DNA from: a virus
IMG/VR virus record: IMGVR_UViG_3300022540_000472
Coordinates: 28,114-92,113 of that record
Direction: 5' to 3' (one strand)
Length of the DNA stretch: 64,000 nucleotides
Shown: positions 1 to 6,872 of the stretch, one piece after another
Position numbering within the stretch: position 1 is the stretch's first letter
Layout of the letters: each line of letters starts with the position of its first letter
Made by a program: the position numbers and the translations under genes
The notes under the pieces: generated by a model
Databases searched by the model: none
Seen by the model: only the letters and a program-made list of their open reading frames with translations
Told to the model about the DNA's origin: nothing

Positions 1-152
1 TAACAAGAAGAAATGATATTAGTGGGATGGGACAGTTTATGAAGATTGCTGAAAATATGAAAGATTTTAGCAGCGTTGGATTCACAAAACACGATATTGT
101 AAGGAGTAATTTTGTTAAGAGATGGATTATAGCATCTGAAGAAGTTGCATAA
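1..152 (+). CDS. C-terminal end of a gene cut by the window edge
   Basis: An open frame enters at the left edge and stops with TAA at 150-152, leaving 49 visible residues that end in WIIASEEVA. The segment is mixed helical with several basic residues (HDIVRSNFVKRW), and I see no diagnostic motif. It is followed within two bases by a strong intrinsic terminator, which is what the end of a real transcription unit looks like. The function cannot be judged from this fragment. Confidence 0.6.
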   Translation, partial: TRRNDISGMGQFMKIAENMKDFSSVGFTKHDIVRSNFVKRWIIASEEVA

Positions 153-153
153 T

Positions 154-186
154 AAAAAAGCCCCTTTAAGGGGCTTTTTTATTTTT
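154..186. terminator. Bidirectional intrinsic terminator
   Basis: AAAAAAGCCCC and GGGGCTTTTTT form a GC-rich stem with a TTTAA loop, flanked by A and T runs on both sides, so it can end transcription from either direction. It separates the partial gene on the plus strand from the convergent gene on the minus strand. The minus-strand gene reads into it: its last codons (KKAP) and its stop lie inside the hairpin. Confidence 0.9.
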
Positions 187-525
187 TAAGTGACTACCAG
201 TAATCAGACCTTCGAGCCGAGCTCGGTGTTCCTCGAGTTGTCGGAGACGACCTTCTAACTTCCCAAGGTCATCTCCGATTTCTGAGCGTGCTTCTTTGTG
301 TTCATCTCTGATTTCTTTTATATCTGTTTTTATTTCTGTTAGATGATTTCCTATGGACAACATTTTCTCCTCAACGACAGACAAGCGGGTGCCGTACATC
401 ATAAATGTAGTCGTAATAGATACGATCGCAATTATAATATATACGACATCACGCAACGATAGAGATGCTGGAACTCTTACGCGTACATCATTATTAGGAG
501 AATTCCTAATATTATCATCCGACAT
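166..525 (-). CDS. Small membrane-anchored coiled-coil protein
   Basis: This is a 119-residue protein with a polar N-terminus, one hydrophobic segment at about residues 27-44, and a long heptad-rich, charged helix from about 50 to 110. That architecture (N-terminal anchor plus coiled coil) is seen in i-spanins and in other small phage envelope proteins. No spanin partner is recognisable here, so lysis is only a guess. A T4-type late octamer (CATAAATA on this strand) lies about 30 bases upstream and a GGAGG ribosome site precedes the start, which suggests late expression. The gene ends inside the bidirectional terminator. Confidence 0.7.
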   Translation of the reverse strand: MSDDNIRNSPNNDVRVRVPASLSLRDVVYIIIAIVSITTTFMMYGTRLSVVEEKMLSIGNHLTEIKTDIKEIRDEHKEARSEIGDDLGKLEGRLRQLEEHRARLEGLITGSHLKNKKAP

Positions 526-554
526 TTGATTGCCTCCTTCAATTCATACCCTAA

Positions 555-562
555 TATTTATG
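555..562 (-). promoter_or_regulatory. T4-type late promoter
   Basis: The minus strand reads CATAAATA, one base from the T4 late consensus TATAAATA. It sits 30 bases upstream of the start of the gene ending at 166. It faces away from a second CATAAATA at 651-658, so the two form a divergent late pair. Confidence 0.5.
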
Positions 563-650
563 AGGGTTTGCAGAAAATCTGAGGTTTAGTAATACTTTAA
601 CCACACAATTTCAGTGGGATATTATTTTGACCCATAAAAATATAATGAAA

Positions 651-658
651 CATAAATA
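651..658 (+). promoter_or_regulatory. T4-type late promoter
   Basis: CATAAATA lies 34 bases upstream of the ATG at 692, with a GGAG ribosome site in between at 680-683. No sigma70 -35 box is placed correctly for it, as expected for a gp55-type late promoter. Confidence 0.5.
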
Positions 659-691
659 CGAGTGTCGGTATTAAATATTGGAGTTAATTAT

Positions 692-970
692 ATGTTACAA
701 CTTGGTGGCAAAGGACCTAATTGTTCAAATTGTGTAGACCATTGGGGCTTTGGTTTCTTTTGCATTGTTTTCATCGGACTCACGATTGGGTGGGTAGGTT
801 TGCGATTCGTTGAAACTCCTCCATCTGTTATGCTGTTAACTCAAACTCGTATCCACTCTGAACAAACATCCGAAATCATACAACGCCTCGATACAGTCGA
901 ACAGTTGCTATTAGAACTCAAAGGTGATGTTCATAAAATTAAAAAAGAAATCGTTAGAACAACAAATTAA
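692..970 (+). CDS. Small membrane protein with coiled-coil tail
   Basis: A 92-residue protein. The ATG at 692 is preferred over the GTG at 662 because GGAG at 680-683 is correctly spaced for it. A CxxC pair at residues 11 and 14 precedes a hydrophobic segment (about 18-40), followed by a charged heptad-patterned helix (about 58-88). The topology resembles that of the minus-strand neighbour at 166-525. The pair could be envelope or lysis accessory proteins, but nothing identifies a family. It is followed after 12 bases by another membrane protein, probably in one late transcription unit. Confidence 0.6.
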   Translation: MLQLGGKGPNCSNCVDHWGFGFFCIVFIGLTIGWVGLRFVETPPSVMLLTQTRIHSEQTSEIIQRLDTVEQLLLELKGDVHKIKKEIVRTTN

Positions 971-982
971 AGGGATAATATA

Positions 983-1354
983 ATGCAAGGACTACTTTCT
1001 TTACTACCATTTATTTTTTGCTTTTGGACAGGAATTCTAATTGCTTGGGGTGCTTTCACTGGATATAAAAATGCAACAATTGTACACAATGTATTATCAT
1101 CAGGAAGAAAAGCAAGACGTTCAGATTTGATTCAGTTGTCAGTAATAACGATTGCTACTTCCTTACTAATTACAGCATTATTCATACTACCACAATTCGT
1201 TGCTTACCATTTGGACACCATTCTCTTCCTTGAGATTTGGTATTCATTATTCTTGCTTTATATAACAGAACATTCTTTCTATGTTGCTAATTCATTCAAA
1301 AAGAATACTACCTCACACGAAGCAATTACACATTTCCATCCAAAAATTAACTAG
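983..1354 (+). CDS. Predicted three-span membrane protein
   Basis: A 123-residue, strongly hydrophobic protein with likely membrane spans at about 4-25, 50-76 and 79-100, a short basic stretch (KARRSD) between the first two, and a polar C-terminus. A GGG-containing ribosome site precedes the ATG. Its last eight bases overlap the end of the convergent gene at 1347. Unknown function; a holin or envelope-modifying role is possible given the adjacent small membrane proteins, but no family motif is visible. Confidence 0.6.
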   Translation: MQGLLSLLPFIFCFWTGILIAWGAFTGYKNATIVHNVLSSGRKARRSDLIQLSVITIATSLLITALFILPQFVAYHLDTILFLEIWYSLFLLYITEHSFYVANSFKKNTTSHEAITHFHPKIN

Positions 1355-1841
1355 CAAGACCATACTTGTTTAATTCCAACACAAGTTCAAATTCCCACTT
1401 CGATAATTCGTGAGTGACAGCAATTCCTTGATACGGTTCAAGCTCAATAGTTCCACTCTCTTTAATTTTTTCAATGACTTCCTCTTTTTTACGGAAGGGA
1501 AGCGAACGAATATAAGCAGATGATTCATAAATCTTTTCTGGTAGAATAATACCAACACATGTCAGAGCACCATCAAGCGCATCTTGTCCTTCATGGAATT
1601 CTGCAAATGGATATGGATTTTTTGCATCTTTAAAGAAATCTGAAAGCTTCCGAAGGGTTTCACTATACCCACCATTCAACAAAATCATAGTTTTGTGATT
1701 TTCTGCCCAATCATCAAGCATCTTTGGTCTGTGTGAACTATCAAATTTACTATCAATAAACATTTCTGCAATTGTATGTGCACTTTGAATACCCTGTTGA
1801 ATGCTTGACAAATACATGTTTCCAAACCCATAATATCTCAT
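1347..1841 (-). CDS. PTH2-like (peptidyl-tRNA hydrolase 2 fold) phage protein
   Basis: A 164-residue protein beginning MRYYGFGNMYLSSIQQGIQ. The order of an early QQGIQSAH, a tryptophan followed by a hydrophobic strand (KTMILLNGG), a helix, then a strand with GALTCVGIILP follows the layout of the PTH2 superfamily: Q/AH helix, beta strand, and a late T-x-x-x-x-x-P strand. PTH2 enzymes release peptides from stalled peptidyl-tRNA. Here that activity is an inference from layout only, and the residues needed for catalysis cannot be confirmed by eye. A role in translation quality control would fit the tmRNA at 14.4 kb. It is transcribed divergently from the exported protein at 1956. Confidence 0.5.
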   Translation of the reverse strand: MRYYGFGNMYLSSIQQGIQSAHTIAEMFIDSKFDSSHRPKMLDDWAENHKTMILLNGGYSETLRKLSDFFKDAKNPYPFAEFHEGQDALDGALTCVGIILPEKIYESSAYIRSLPFRKKEEVIEKIKESGTIELEPYQGIAVTHELSKWEFELVLELNKYGLAS

Positions 1842-1862
1842 TTTATACCCTCTCTTTCTAAG

Positions 1863-1897
1863 TTGACTAAATAGTACGTTTGGTGTATATTATACAC
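1863..1897 (+). promoter_or_regulatory. Sigma70 promoter with palindrome over the -10
   Basis: TTGACT at 1863-1868, a 17-bp spacer and TATATT at 1886-1891. The -10 lies inside a perfect 15-bp palindrome, GTGTATA-T-TATACAC (1883-1897), a plausible operator that could shut off this promoter. The downstream gene encodes the exported protein at 1956. The same palindrome also supplies a TATAAT on the minus strand towards the gene starting at 1841, without a convincing -35. Confidence 0.65.
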
Positions 1898-1955
1898 TAT
1901 ATCAAAACAGAATTCTACGCCGTAGGGCACAAATATGAATTAGGGTAAGAAAATA

Positions 1956-2726
1956 ATGAAAAAGATTATATCAATAGTGAGCGTTATGCTATTGTCAGGA
2001 CTATTTGCAACTTCTGTATTTGCTGGCGATAAGTCAATAATGTTCGAATTTGGATTTGGATTTGGAGATTCTGGAAAGACTTCATATTCAAAAGCTGAAC
2101 GCAAAAAATTAGATTTAACAAAATGTAGAACCCGAAATTCAGGTCGTATGACGTATTTGGGTCTTCGTTTACGTTCTGACGATGTTGAGTTACATGGTGC
2201 CAAATGGTGGCACGATACCGAAATTGCAAATTGTGACCGTGATAATTACGCAATTGGTCTTGGTTACGTAATTGATACAGAAGATGAGGGTACACAAGGG
2301 AATGACAAATATCACGTATCTTGGACTCCTGGTCTTGCGTATATTGGTAACACAAACTGGCGCATGACTGATAATTGGGCAATGTTTAATCGTCTTGCTG
2401 TTGGCGGTGAAGTAGCTACTAATTTGGATATTGAACTTGCTGTTAATCGTTATGGTAGCTTATATAGTAACCATGGTGAAACATTTGGTACAGTTGCTAT
2501 TCGGTTGAATGACCGTGTCAATAATGATCCAGTTCAACCTACAACTACTCCAGTAGATCCACCATGTGATGATTGTGGTCCTGTTGATCCACCAGTTGAT
2601 CCACCAGTTGATCCACCAGTTGATCCACCATGCAGTGATTGTGGTGAAGAAGAGGAAGAGGACGATAAACCAGGTTGGGGATATGGTACAACGGGACATA
2701 CAGGACCACCAGGACGAGACAGATAA
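1956..2726 (+). CDS. Exported beta-strand-rich protein with Pro-Val-Asp-Pro repeat tail
   Basis: A 256-residue protein with a clear signal peptide (MKKI start, hydrophobic core, VFA cleavage site near residue 23). The middle, about 24-195, has alternating aromatic and glycine strands and looks like a small outer-membrane beta barrel. A segment near residue 165 (YGSLYSNHGE) faintly recalls lipid A deacylase-type barrels, but the catalytic His-Ser arrangement is not convincing. The tail holds tandem PVDPP units bounded by two CxxC pairs, an acidic run and a short collagen-like GPPGRD end. A phage gene for a secreted barrel could alter the host surface, for example in superinfection exclusion. 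It has its own sigma70 promoter and is followed by a hairpin with a T run. Confidence 0.7.
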   Translation: MKKIISIVSVMLLSGLFATSVFAGDKSIMFEFGFGFGDSGKTSYSKAERKKLDLTKCRTRNSGRMTYLGLRLRSDDVELHGAKWWHDTEIANCDRDNYAIGLGYVIDTEDEGTQGNDKYHVSWTPGLAYIGNTNWRMTDNWAMFNRLAVGGEVATNLDIELAVNRYGSLYSNHGETFGTVAIRLNDRVNNDPVQPTTTPVDPPCDDCGPVDPPVDPPVDPPVDPPCSDCGEEEEEDDKPGWGYGTTGHTGPPGRDR

Positions 2727-2731
2727 CCCTG

Positions 2732-2760
2732 TTGTAATTTAACCCAAAGTAAGATATAAT
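2732..2760 (+). promoter_or_regulatory. Sigma70 promoter
   Basis: TTGTAA at 2732-2737, 17 bp, and a perfect TATAAT at 2755-2760. Transcription would start at about 2767, inside the hairpin at 2760-2795, and lead into the Thg1-like gene. Confidence 0.6.
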
Positions 2761-2795
2761 AGCCGTATAATTAATTTTGTACGGCTATTTTTTTT
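2760..2795 (+). terminator. Hairpin with T run between exported protein and Thg1-like gene
   Basis: TAGCCGTA (2760-2767) and TACGGCTA (2780-2787) form an 8-bp stem with a 12-base loop, followed by a run of eight T. It can terminate transcripts of the upstream gene. The ribosome site GGAG (2796-2799) of the next gene abuts the T run, so the element could also act on the leader of transcripts starting at the overlapping promoter. Confidence 0.7.
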
Positions 2796-2806
2796 GGAGA
2801 ATAAAA

Positions 2807-3601
2807 ATGAAATCTGATAATCTGGGAGACAGGATGAAGGGATACGAATCTGTATCCAAAACAAAACTACTTAATCGTACTCCTGTTCTAATTCGTATTG
2901 ATGGTAAAGCATTTCACACTTGGACGAAAGTATTACCAAGTGTAGATGAGAGTCTACAAAATGACCCATTCAGTGAAGTCATGCATAAATGTATGGTTGC
3001 TACAACACAACAGCTTGTTGAGAATACACAAAATGCTGTTATAGGTTATACACAATCTGACGAAATTACAATTCTATTAAATGATTGGAAAACATTAACT
3101 ACTGACCAGTGGTTTGGCAACAGTGTCCAAAAGATGGCATCTGTTTCTGCAAGTATGGCAACTGCTTATTTCAATCGTGCTTGGGAACGCATGTTCTGGA
3201 GTGACAAAATCCCCCCTGCGTTATTTGATGCGCGCGTGTTTAATATTCCCAAAGAGGAGGTGACTAACAATTTCATCTGGCGTCAACAAGACGCAACGCG
3301 CAATTCAATTAACATGTATGCTCGTCACTTTTTCTCGCATAAAGAAATGCAAGGCAAGAGTACGAGTGAAGTTCAAGATATGTTAATGCTTAAAAAAGGT
3401 GTTAACTGGAATGACTTGGAAACTTGGAAACGACGTGGCACTTGTGTGACACGTGGTGGACACTATGAATTAAAAGGTGGCCCTAACGAAAAATGGATTG
3501 CCAATGCACCACATAGTACCATTATCATAAACGAAGAAATTCCTATTTTTACAAAGGATAGAGAATATATTGAACAGTTCTTGGTTACAGATGAAGAATG
3601 A
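2807..3601 (+). CDS. thg1: tRNA-His guanylyltransferase (Thg1)-like protein
   Basis: A 264-residue protein. The start at 2807 is chosen over an upstream TTG because GGAG sits 7 bases before it. The N-terminal half carries the Thg1 metal-binding elements: LIRIDGKAFHTWTK with D32, and GYTQSDEITILL with D85 and E86. Thg1 family enzymes add nucleotides to RNA in the 3'-5' direction, usually G-1 of tRNA-His, or repair truncated tRNA 5' ends (Thg1-like proteins). Length matches the family. In a phage it could restore tRNAs damaged by host anticodon or acceptor nucleases. The stop overlaps the next ATG by four bases, so it heads a coupled operon of small genes. Confidence 0.85.
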   Translation: MKSDNLGDRMKGYESVSKTKLLNRTPVLIRIDGKAFHTWTKVLPSVDESLQNDPFSEVMHKCMVATTQQLVENTQNAVIGYTQSDEITILLNDWKTLTTDQWFGNSVQKMASVSASMATAYFNRAWERMFWSDKIPPALFDARVFNIPKEEVTNNFIWRQQDATRNSINMYARHFFSHKEMQGKSTSEVQDMLMLKKGVNWNDLETWKRRGTCVTRGGHYELKGGPNEKWIANAPHSTIIINEEIPIFTKDREYIEQFLVTDEE

Positions 3602-3906
3602 GAAATGTAATTGAACATTTTGAAGGATATGTCCTCGAAGTAAAAGATGAAACTTTTTGGGGACGATATGTTGATATTGCTGGGCAAGAAGAACAAGCCG
3701 AATTCATAACAGATAAAGTACTCTTTACCGATGAAGATAAAGAGTTTCTTCAAGAAGGTGCTTACTTTGATGTAATCTTTTATAATGACGAAAGCATGGA
3801 GTTCAAGTTTATCAAAGAATATTGGACCCAAGAACAAATTGATGCCGCTCATAAAGAGGCAGTAAAATTAGTTAAATTTTTTAAGGGGCTACCACAAGAT
3901 GTTTGA
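3598..3906 (+). CDS. Hypothetical protein, strand-rich with helical end
   Basis: A 102-residue acidic protein starting on an ATG that overlaps the Thg1-like stop (ATGA). The first 70 residues alternate hydrophobic and charged positions (FEGYVLEVKDETFWGRYVD), as in a small beta barrel. The last 30 form a helix with lysines. No recognised family. Translational coupling to the Thg1-like gene suggests they are made together. Confidence 0.7.
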   Translation: MRNVIEHFEGYVLEVKDETFWGRYVDIAGQEEQAEFITDKVLFTDEDKEFLQEGAYFDVIFYNDESMEFKFIKEYWTQEQIDAAHKEAVKLVKFFKGLPQDV

Positions 3907-4105
3907 TGTATATATTTGGCATTATCAACCTTATAAGTTGAGTACATTCTCTACACTTAGTTTAGCAGAACAGACTAGAGAAAAAATACTTGAAATCAAT
4001 CCAGAACAGAAAGTATGGATTGACCCAGTTTGGGGACAAGATTCTATTGAAGCTGCTGTACGAAAATACGAATCAATAAAGAGGAGGGGGTCCAATGAAT
4101 CCTAA
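3899..4105 (+). CDS. Hypothetical small protein
   Basis: A 68-residue protein whose start overlaps the previous gene by eight bases and whose end overlaps the MazG-like gene by eleven. It has an aromatic N-terminus (MFDVYIWHYQPY), a helix and a basic C-terminus. Its 3' end supplies the very strong ribosome site (GAGGAGGGGG) of the next gene. Unknown function. Confidence 0.65.
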   Translation: MFDVYIWHYQPYKLSTFSTLSLAEQTREKILEINPEQKVWIDPVWGQDSIEAAVRKYESIKRRGSNES

Positions 4106-4427
4106 TTTAGAAACAATAATTCGTGACATAATGAATATGACACGTGAAAACGAAACTCTGCCAGATTGGGCTCTTGGTCTAAAACTCGGGGAAGAGACTG
4201 GTGAAGTTTGTGAAGAACTTATGAAAGCAAATGGCTTCTCGCGACACAAAGAACCTGGTGAAGGTGTAATTTATGAAGTTGCTGACGTTATAAACGTTTG
4301 TATTGGACTATTGACACAGCATTATAATGATTTCTCAGTGGATGAAATTATGACACAGCTAGAAGAAGCGTTGTGTAAAAAAAGTGCAAAATATAAACGT
4401 GTATTGGATGAAGGCGCTAATGGATAA
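4095..4427 (+). CDS. MazG-like nucleotide pyrophosphohydrolase
   Basis: A 110-residue protein with the all-alpha NTP-PPase signature: LGEETGEVCEELMK (ExxE pair) followed about 35 residues later by EVADVINVCIGLL (ExxD), the metal-binding set of MazG-type enzymes. These hydrolyse NTPs or dNTPs to monophosphates and in phages are linked to clearing unusual nucleotides or (p)ppGpp. It is a single-domain, phage-sized form preceded by an exceptionally strong ribosome site. The final codons lie in a 20-bp direct repeat that also contains the start of the next gene. Confidence 0.8.
   Translation: MNPNLETIIRDIMNMTRENETLPDWALGLKLGEETGEVCEELMKANGFSRHKEPGEGVIYEVADVINVCIGLLTQHYNDFSVDEIMTQLEEALCKKSAKYKRVLDEGANG
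4404..4423 (+). repeat. Direct repeat, copy 1 (gene-junction repeat)
   Basis: TTGGATGAAGGCGCTAATGG occurs here and again at 4855-4874 without mismatch. Each copy encodes the C-terminal LDEGANG of one gene, holds an AAGG ribosome site, and supplies the ATG of the next gene in the +1 frame. Confidence 0.9.
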
Positions 4428-4878
4428 GAATTATGGTCCCAAAGGTTTTGAAAAAGCATGGGTAAAGTTACTCAATGGTTTTAATGAGACAAAAATATTT
4501 TTTACTCATAACAAGTCTGAGACAGTAATTAAGTATATCCACAATGATAAACTATTCGGCATAGAAATGTACCGATGCCAATTTGAAATTGATCAGTGGC
4601 TTAACCATTTTCAAAACTACCTAGATACAGGAATATTTGATACTAATGCTTACTGGGTTGAATATACTTCTATCAATAAAGATGGAGAAATTATTAGTAC
4701 ATATTCAACTGAAATTAATACTATTCCAATGGTGCTTAAAAATAAAATTTGGAGTGTCCATAGTCCAGAAATGAATAAGTTCATGGATGATGAGCGCGAG
4801 ACAAAAGGTGATATCGGATTTAAGCAAGTTCCTCGTCCAGTTACTGGAGAAGAATTGGATGAAGGCGCTAATGGGTAG
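4420..4878 (+). CDS. Hypothetical protein between the two junction repeats
   Basis: A 152-residue protein. The start at 4420 overlaps the MazG-like stop and has AAGG seven bases upstream inside the junction repeat; an ATG at 4384 is in frame but lacks this. It is rich in aromatic residues and asparagine, with alternating strands, and ends in the same LDEGANG as the MazG-like protein because of the repeat. No family recognised. The repeat suggests the gene was inserted, or its junction copied, by recombination. Confidence 0.65.
   Translation: MDKNYGPKGFEKAWVKLLNGFNETKIFFTHNKSETVIKYIHNDKLFGIEMYRCQFEIDQWLNHFQNYLDTGIFDTNAYWVEYTSINKDGEIISTYSTEINTIPMVLKNKIWSVHSPEMNKFMDDERETKGDIGFKQVPRPVTGEELDEGANG
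4855..4874 (+). repeat. Direct repeat, copy 2 (gene-junction repeat)
   Basis: Perfect 20-bp copy of 4404-4423, again ending one gene and starting the next. The 451-bp spacing between copies equals one whole gene. Confidence 0.9.
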
Positions 4879-5092
4879 TATAACGATACAAGCATTTCTG
4901 GAAAAGAACAACAATCAAAGATATGGGTGTTCCGTGTGCGAATTCTGTGGCGAAGTTGCTTGTTATGTTAATATATTTGAAGCGGAGTTAGGGCATGGTT
5001 GCGATGAACAGAATATTGTTTGGCGCGATGCCGCAACATTTGTTGATATTCCAATTGAGGAATTAAAATTAATGGTGAAAAATAATGAATGA
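4871..5092 (+). CDS. Small cysteine-rich, probably zinc-binding protein
   Basis: A 73-residue protein started at the ATG inside the second junction repeat, not at the upstream in-frame ATG at 4787, which overlaps the preceding gene deeply. Cysteines at 20, 23, 26, 31 and 44 with His42 suggest a zinc-binding knuckle. Unknown role; its end overlaps the next gene by eight bases. Confidence 0.6.
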   Translation: MGSITIQAFLEKNNNQRYGCSVCEFCGEVACYVNIFEAELGHGCDEQNIVWRDAATFVDIPIEELKLMVKNNE

Positions 5093-5348
5093 TTGCTACG
5101 AAGAAGTTTTGAAATATTGTTCCGATGAATTTAATTATATTGTATTCAGAGGAATAGAAGATCAATACGCTCTTGAGTTTTGGACATTAGAAAAAACCGA
5201 AGATGATGCAGCTTCTCGTGTTAGTAGAGAAACAGACGCTTATAATGATGAAGAATATCAATTTTTCTACAAAAAACTTATTAGAGTTGAAGATGGACCT
5301 TGGCATCACAGACCAACAATAGAAATAGTAACAAAGGTAGATTGGTAA
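5085..5348 (+). CDS. Hypothetical acidic small protein
   Basis: An 87-residue protein (MNDCYEEVLKYCSDEF start) with alternating hydrophobic strands in the first half and many acidic residues. It overlaps both neighbours by a few bases, as is usual in this operon. No motif recognised. Confidence 0.6.
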   Translation: MNDCYEEVLKYCSDEFNYIVFRGIEDQYALEFWTLEKTEDDAASRVSRETDAYNDEEYQFFYKKLIRVEDGPWHHRPTIEIVTKVDW

Positions 5349-5539
5349 TGGATAATACACAAAAAACTTACGTATATGATGGAATTGAAGTAGTGTTAAC
5401 TGGTCGCAAGGCTCAGAAACAACTACGTAGTAAGAAAACAGATGAAGTTGTTGAGATTGAGCAGGCTGATAAAGAATCTGCTTCGTTTAAGAAGTGGGTT
5501 CGTATGAAAGAACTTTTTGAAATAGTAGGAGATGAATAA
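5348..5539 (+). CDS. Hypothetical small protein
   Basis: A 63-residue protein started at the ATG touching the stop of the preceding gene (TAATGG); the longer in-frame start at 5300 is rejected because it lies inside that gene. A short strand region (YVYDGIEVVLTGRKA) is followed by a charged helix. Unknown function. Confidence 0.6.
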   Translation: MDNTQKTYVYDGIEVVLTGRKAQKQLRSKKTDEVVEIEQADKESASFKKWVRMKELFEIVGDE

Positions 5540-5727
5540 TGGCAAAGATTCAAATAACATTAAAAGATCCAGATGGTGTTTGGGATGGTGTTACAAGCTA
5601 CGGTTATGATATGAATGAACTTCCCGATGATGTTGATGCAGTGTTTAGTAAGTTTGTTGAGTGGAAAGAATATGTCACTATTGAACTTGATACAGAAACT
5701 GGTGAAGCGAGAGTTGTTCCTGTATAA
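5539..5727 (+). CDS. Hypothetical small acidic protein
   Basis: A 62-residue protein overlapping the previous stop by one base (TAATG). The sequence (MAKIQITLKDPDGVWDG) suggests a small beta-sheet fold with an acidic middle. Small proteins with this type of start are common in T4-like early regions. Function unknown. Confidence 0.65.
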   Translation: MAKIQITLKDPDGVWDGVTSYGYDMNELPDDVDAVFSKFVEWKEYVTIELDTETGEARVVPV

Positions 5728-5939
5728 TGAAATTGTCAACGATTATAAAGCATGTAGTACCACCAACTTGGGCCATCTCTTGTATTGTCGGTGGTATGCA
5801 TTTGCTTGAGTGGTTAATTCTTGTAGAGCCACGATGGACATTAATATTAATGCCTCTAGTCTTTATCGTGTGGATAGGTACGATGTTTTTAGGACATCAC
5901 ATAATAGGAAAGGTATACAAATATTTTTATGGAAATTAA
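5727..5939 (+). CDS. Small two-span membrane protein
   Basis: A 70-residue protein with two hydrophobic segments, about 12-33 and 37-59, joined by a short EPRW turn, and a basic C-terminus (KVYKYFYGN) expected to stay in the cytoplasm. It overlaps the stop of the previous gene by one base and the next gene by eleven. Unknown function. Confidence 0.65.
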   Translation: MKLSTIIKHVVPPTWAISCIVGGMHLLEWLILVEPRWTLILMPLVFIVWIGTMFLGHHIIGKVYKYFYGN

Positions 5940-6396
5940 ATTAGGTAATGAATATCCTGCAGGCACTTTATCAAACCTTGCGGCTCATAAATTCACCTTT
6001 CGTGGTGTCGAGTGCAATAGTATGGAAGGATTACTACAAGGATTAAAATTTAAAGGCGTTGAAATGCAACGAGAGATTTGTACGCTTACTGGAACTCACG
6101 CAAAGAAGTCTGGTGCCAGAAAGAATTGGCAACAGACACAAACTCTTTGGTGGGATGGAGAACCTATCAAACGCAAATCAGATGAATACCAAGAATTGTT
6201 AGATGAAGCATACGATTGTTTGTTTCGTCAAAACGAAAAAGCTCGTACGGCTTTACTTGCAACAAACAAAGCCGTGTTGAAACATTCAATTGGTCGTCGT
6301 AAAGCGAATGAAACTGTTTTAACACAACAAGAGTTTTGTTCTCGTTTAACGAAGATGCGTGAATTAATTAAATCAGAAGAATTTTTGGAGTTTTAA
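5929..6396 (+). CDS. NADAR/YbiA-like (DUF1768 superfamily) protein
   Basis: A 155-residue protein with LSNLAAHKFTFRGVECNSMEG near the N-terminus, LLQGLKFKG, then WWDG and a final QEFCSRLTKMRELI. This is the pattern of the NADAR/YbiA superfamily and its common phage version. NADAR enzymes cleave N-glycosidic bonds and some remove ADP-ribose from guanine, acting as antitoxins of DNA ADP-ribosylating toxins. Its place beside a deoxyribosyltransferase-like protein points to nucleoside or ADP-ribose metabolism, perhaps anti-defence. The exact substrate is not deducible here. Confidence 0.75.
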   Translation: MEIKLGNEYPAGTLSNLAAHKFTFRGVECNSMEGLLQGLKFKGVEMQREICTLTGTHAKKSGARKNWQQTQTLWWDGEPIKRKSDEYQELLDEAYDCLFRQNEKARTALLATNKAVLKHSIGRRKANETVLTQQEFCSRLTKMRELIKSEEFLEF

Positions 6397-6397
6397 T

Positions 6398-6628
6398 ATG
6401 ACAAAGACAATATCAAAAAATGAACTGCTAGAAATGCTCAATAATATTATCCCTGATGGTGCACGTATTGCTGCAACAAGTTCTTTGGGTGGTGGAATAC
6501 ATGAAGTCGACGAAGACAATTTAAGATTCACGATAGCACCAATAGACGATGTATATGATGTATGCGATGAAGATGATATCGATGAAGATGAGTTGTCTGA
6601 TACTACTCATTTAATAATGGGGGTATGA
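6398..6628 (+). CDS. Hypothetical acidic small protein
   Basis: A 76-residue protein with a lysine-rich start and a strongly acidic C-terminal third (VCDEDDIDEDELSD). The strong negative charge would suit a DNA-mimic or protein-binding role, but this is only a charge-based guess. It overlaps the next start by four bases (ATGA). Confidence 0.65.
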   Translation: MTKTISKNELLEMLNNIIPDGARIAATSSLGGGIHEVDEDNLRFTIAPIDDVYDVCDEDDIDEDELSDTTHLIMGV

Positions 6629-6864
6629 TGATGGATGAACTACACGCAACTATTTTTGTACGGGCTTTGTTTCCTCTCCTTCAAGAAAATGAAGGAGTTG
6701 CTGTTCACTTTGAAGGTAAGGGATATCTTGTATGTAAAACTGCTAACCCTGAACTAGATGGAGATAACGAAGTTCGTGTCAGATTAATTGAAGATGATGA
6801 TATGTTAAACTACCCAGATTTGCAATTAATGTGGTTGCACGATGAACCCGTAGGAAATGCATAG
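6625..6864 (+). CDS. Hypothetical small protein
   Basis: A 79-residue acidic protein with three consecutive possible ATG starts (6625, 6628, 6631); GGGGG at 6619-6623 best serves the second or third. It has two helices and a strand (AVHFEGKGYLVCK). No recognised family. Confidence 0.6.
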   Translation: MMMDELHATIFVRALFPLLQENEGVAVHFEGKGYLVCKTANPELDGDNEVRVRLIEDDDMLNYPDLQLMWLHDEPVGNA

Positions 6865-6872
6865 GACATAAA

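Noticed and set aside
2583-2640. Tandem repeat as a CRISPR-like or regulatory array
   Set aside because: The repeat is a 12-base coding unit for PVDP with no spacers. The long minus-strand frame over it (WINWW repeats) is its shadow.
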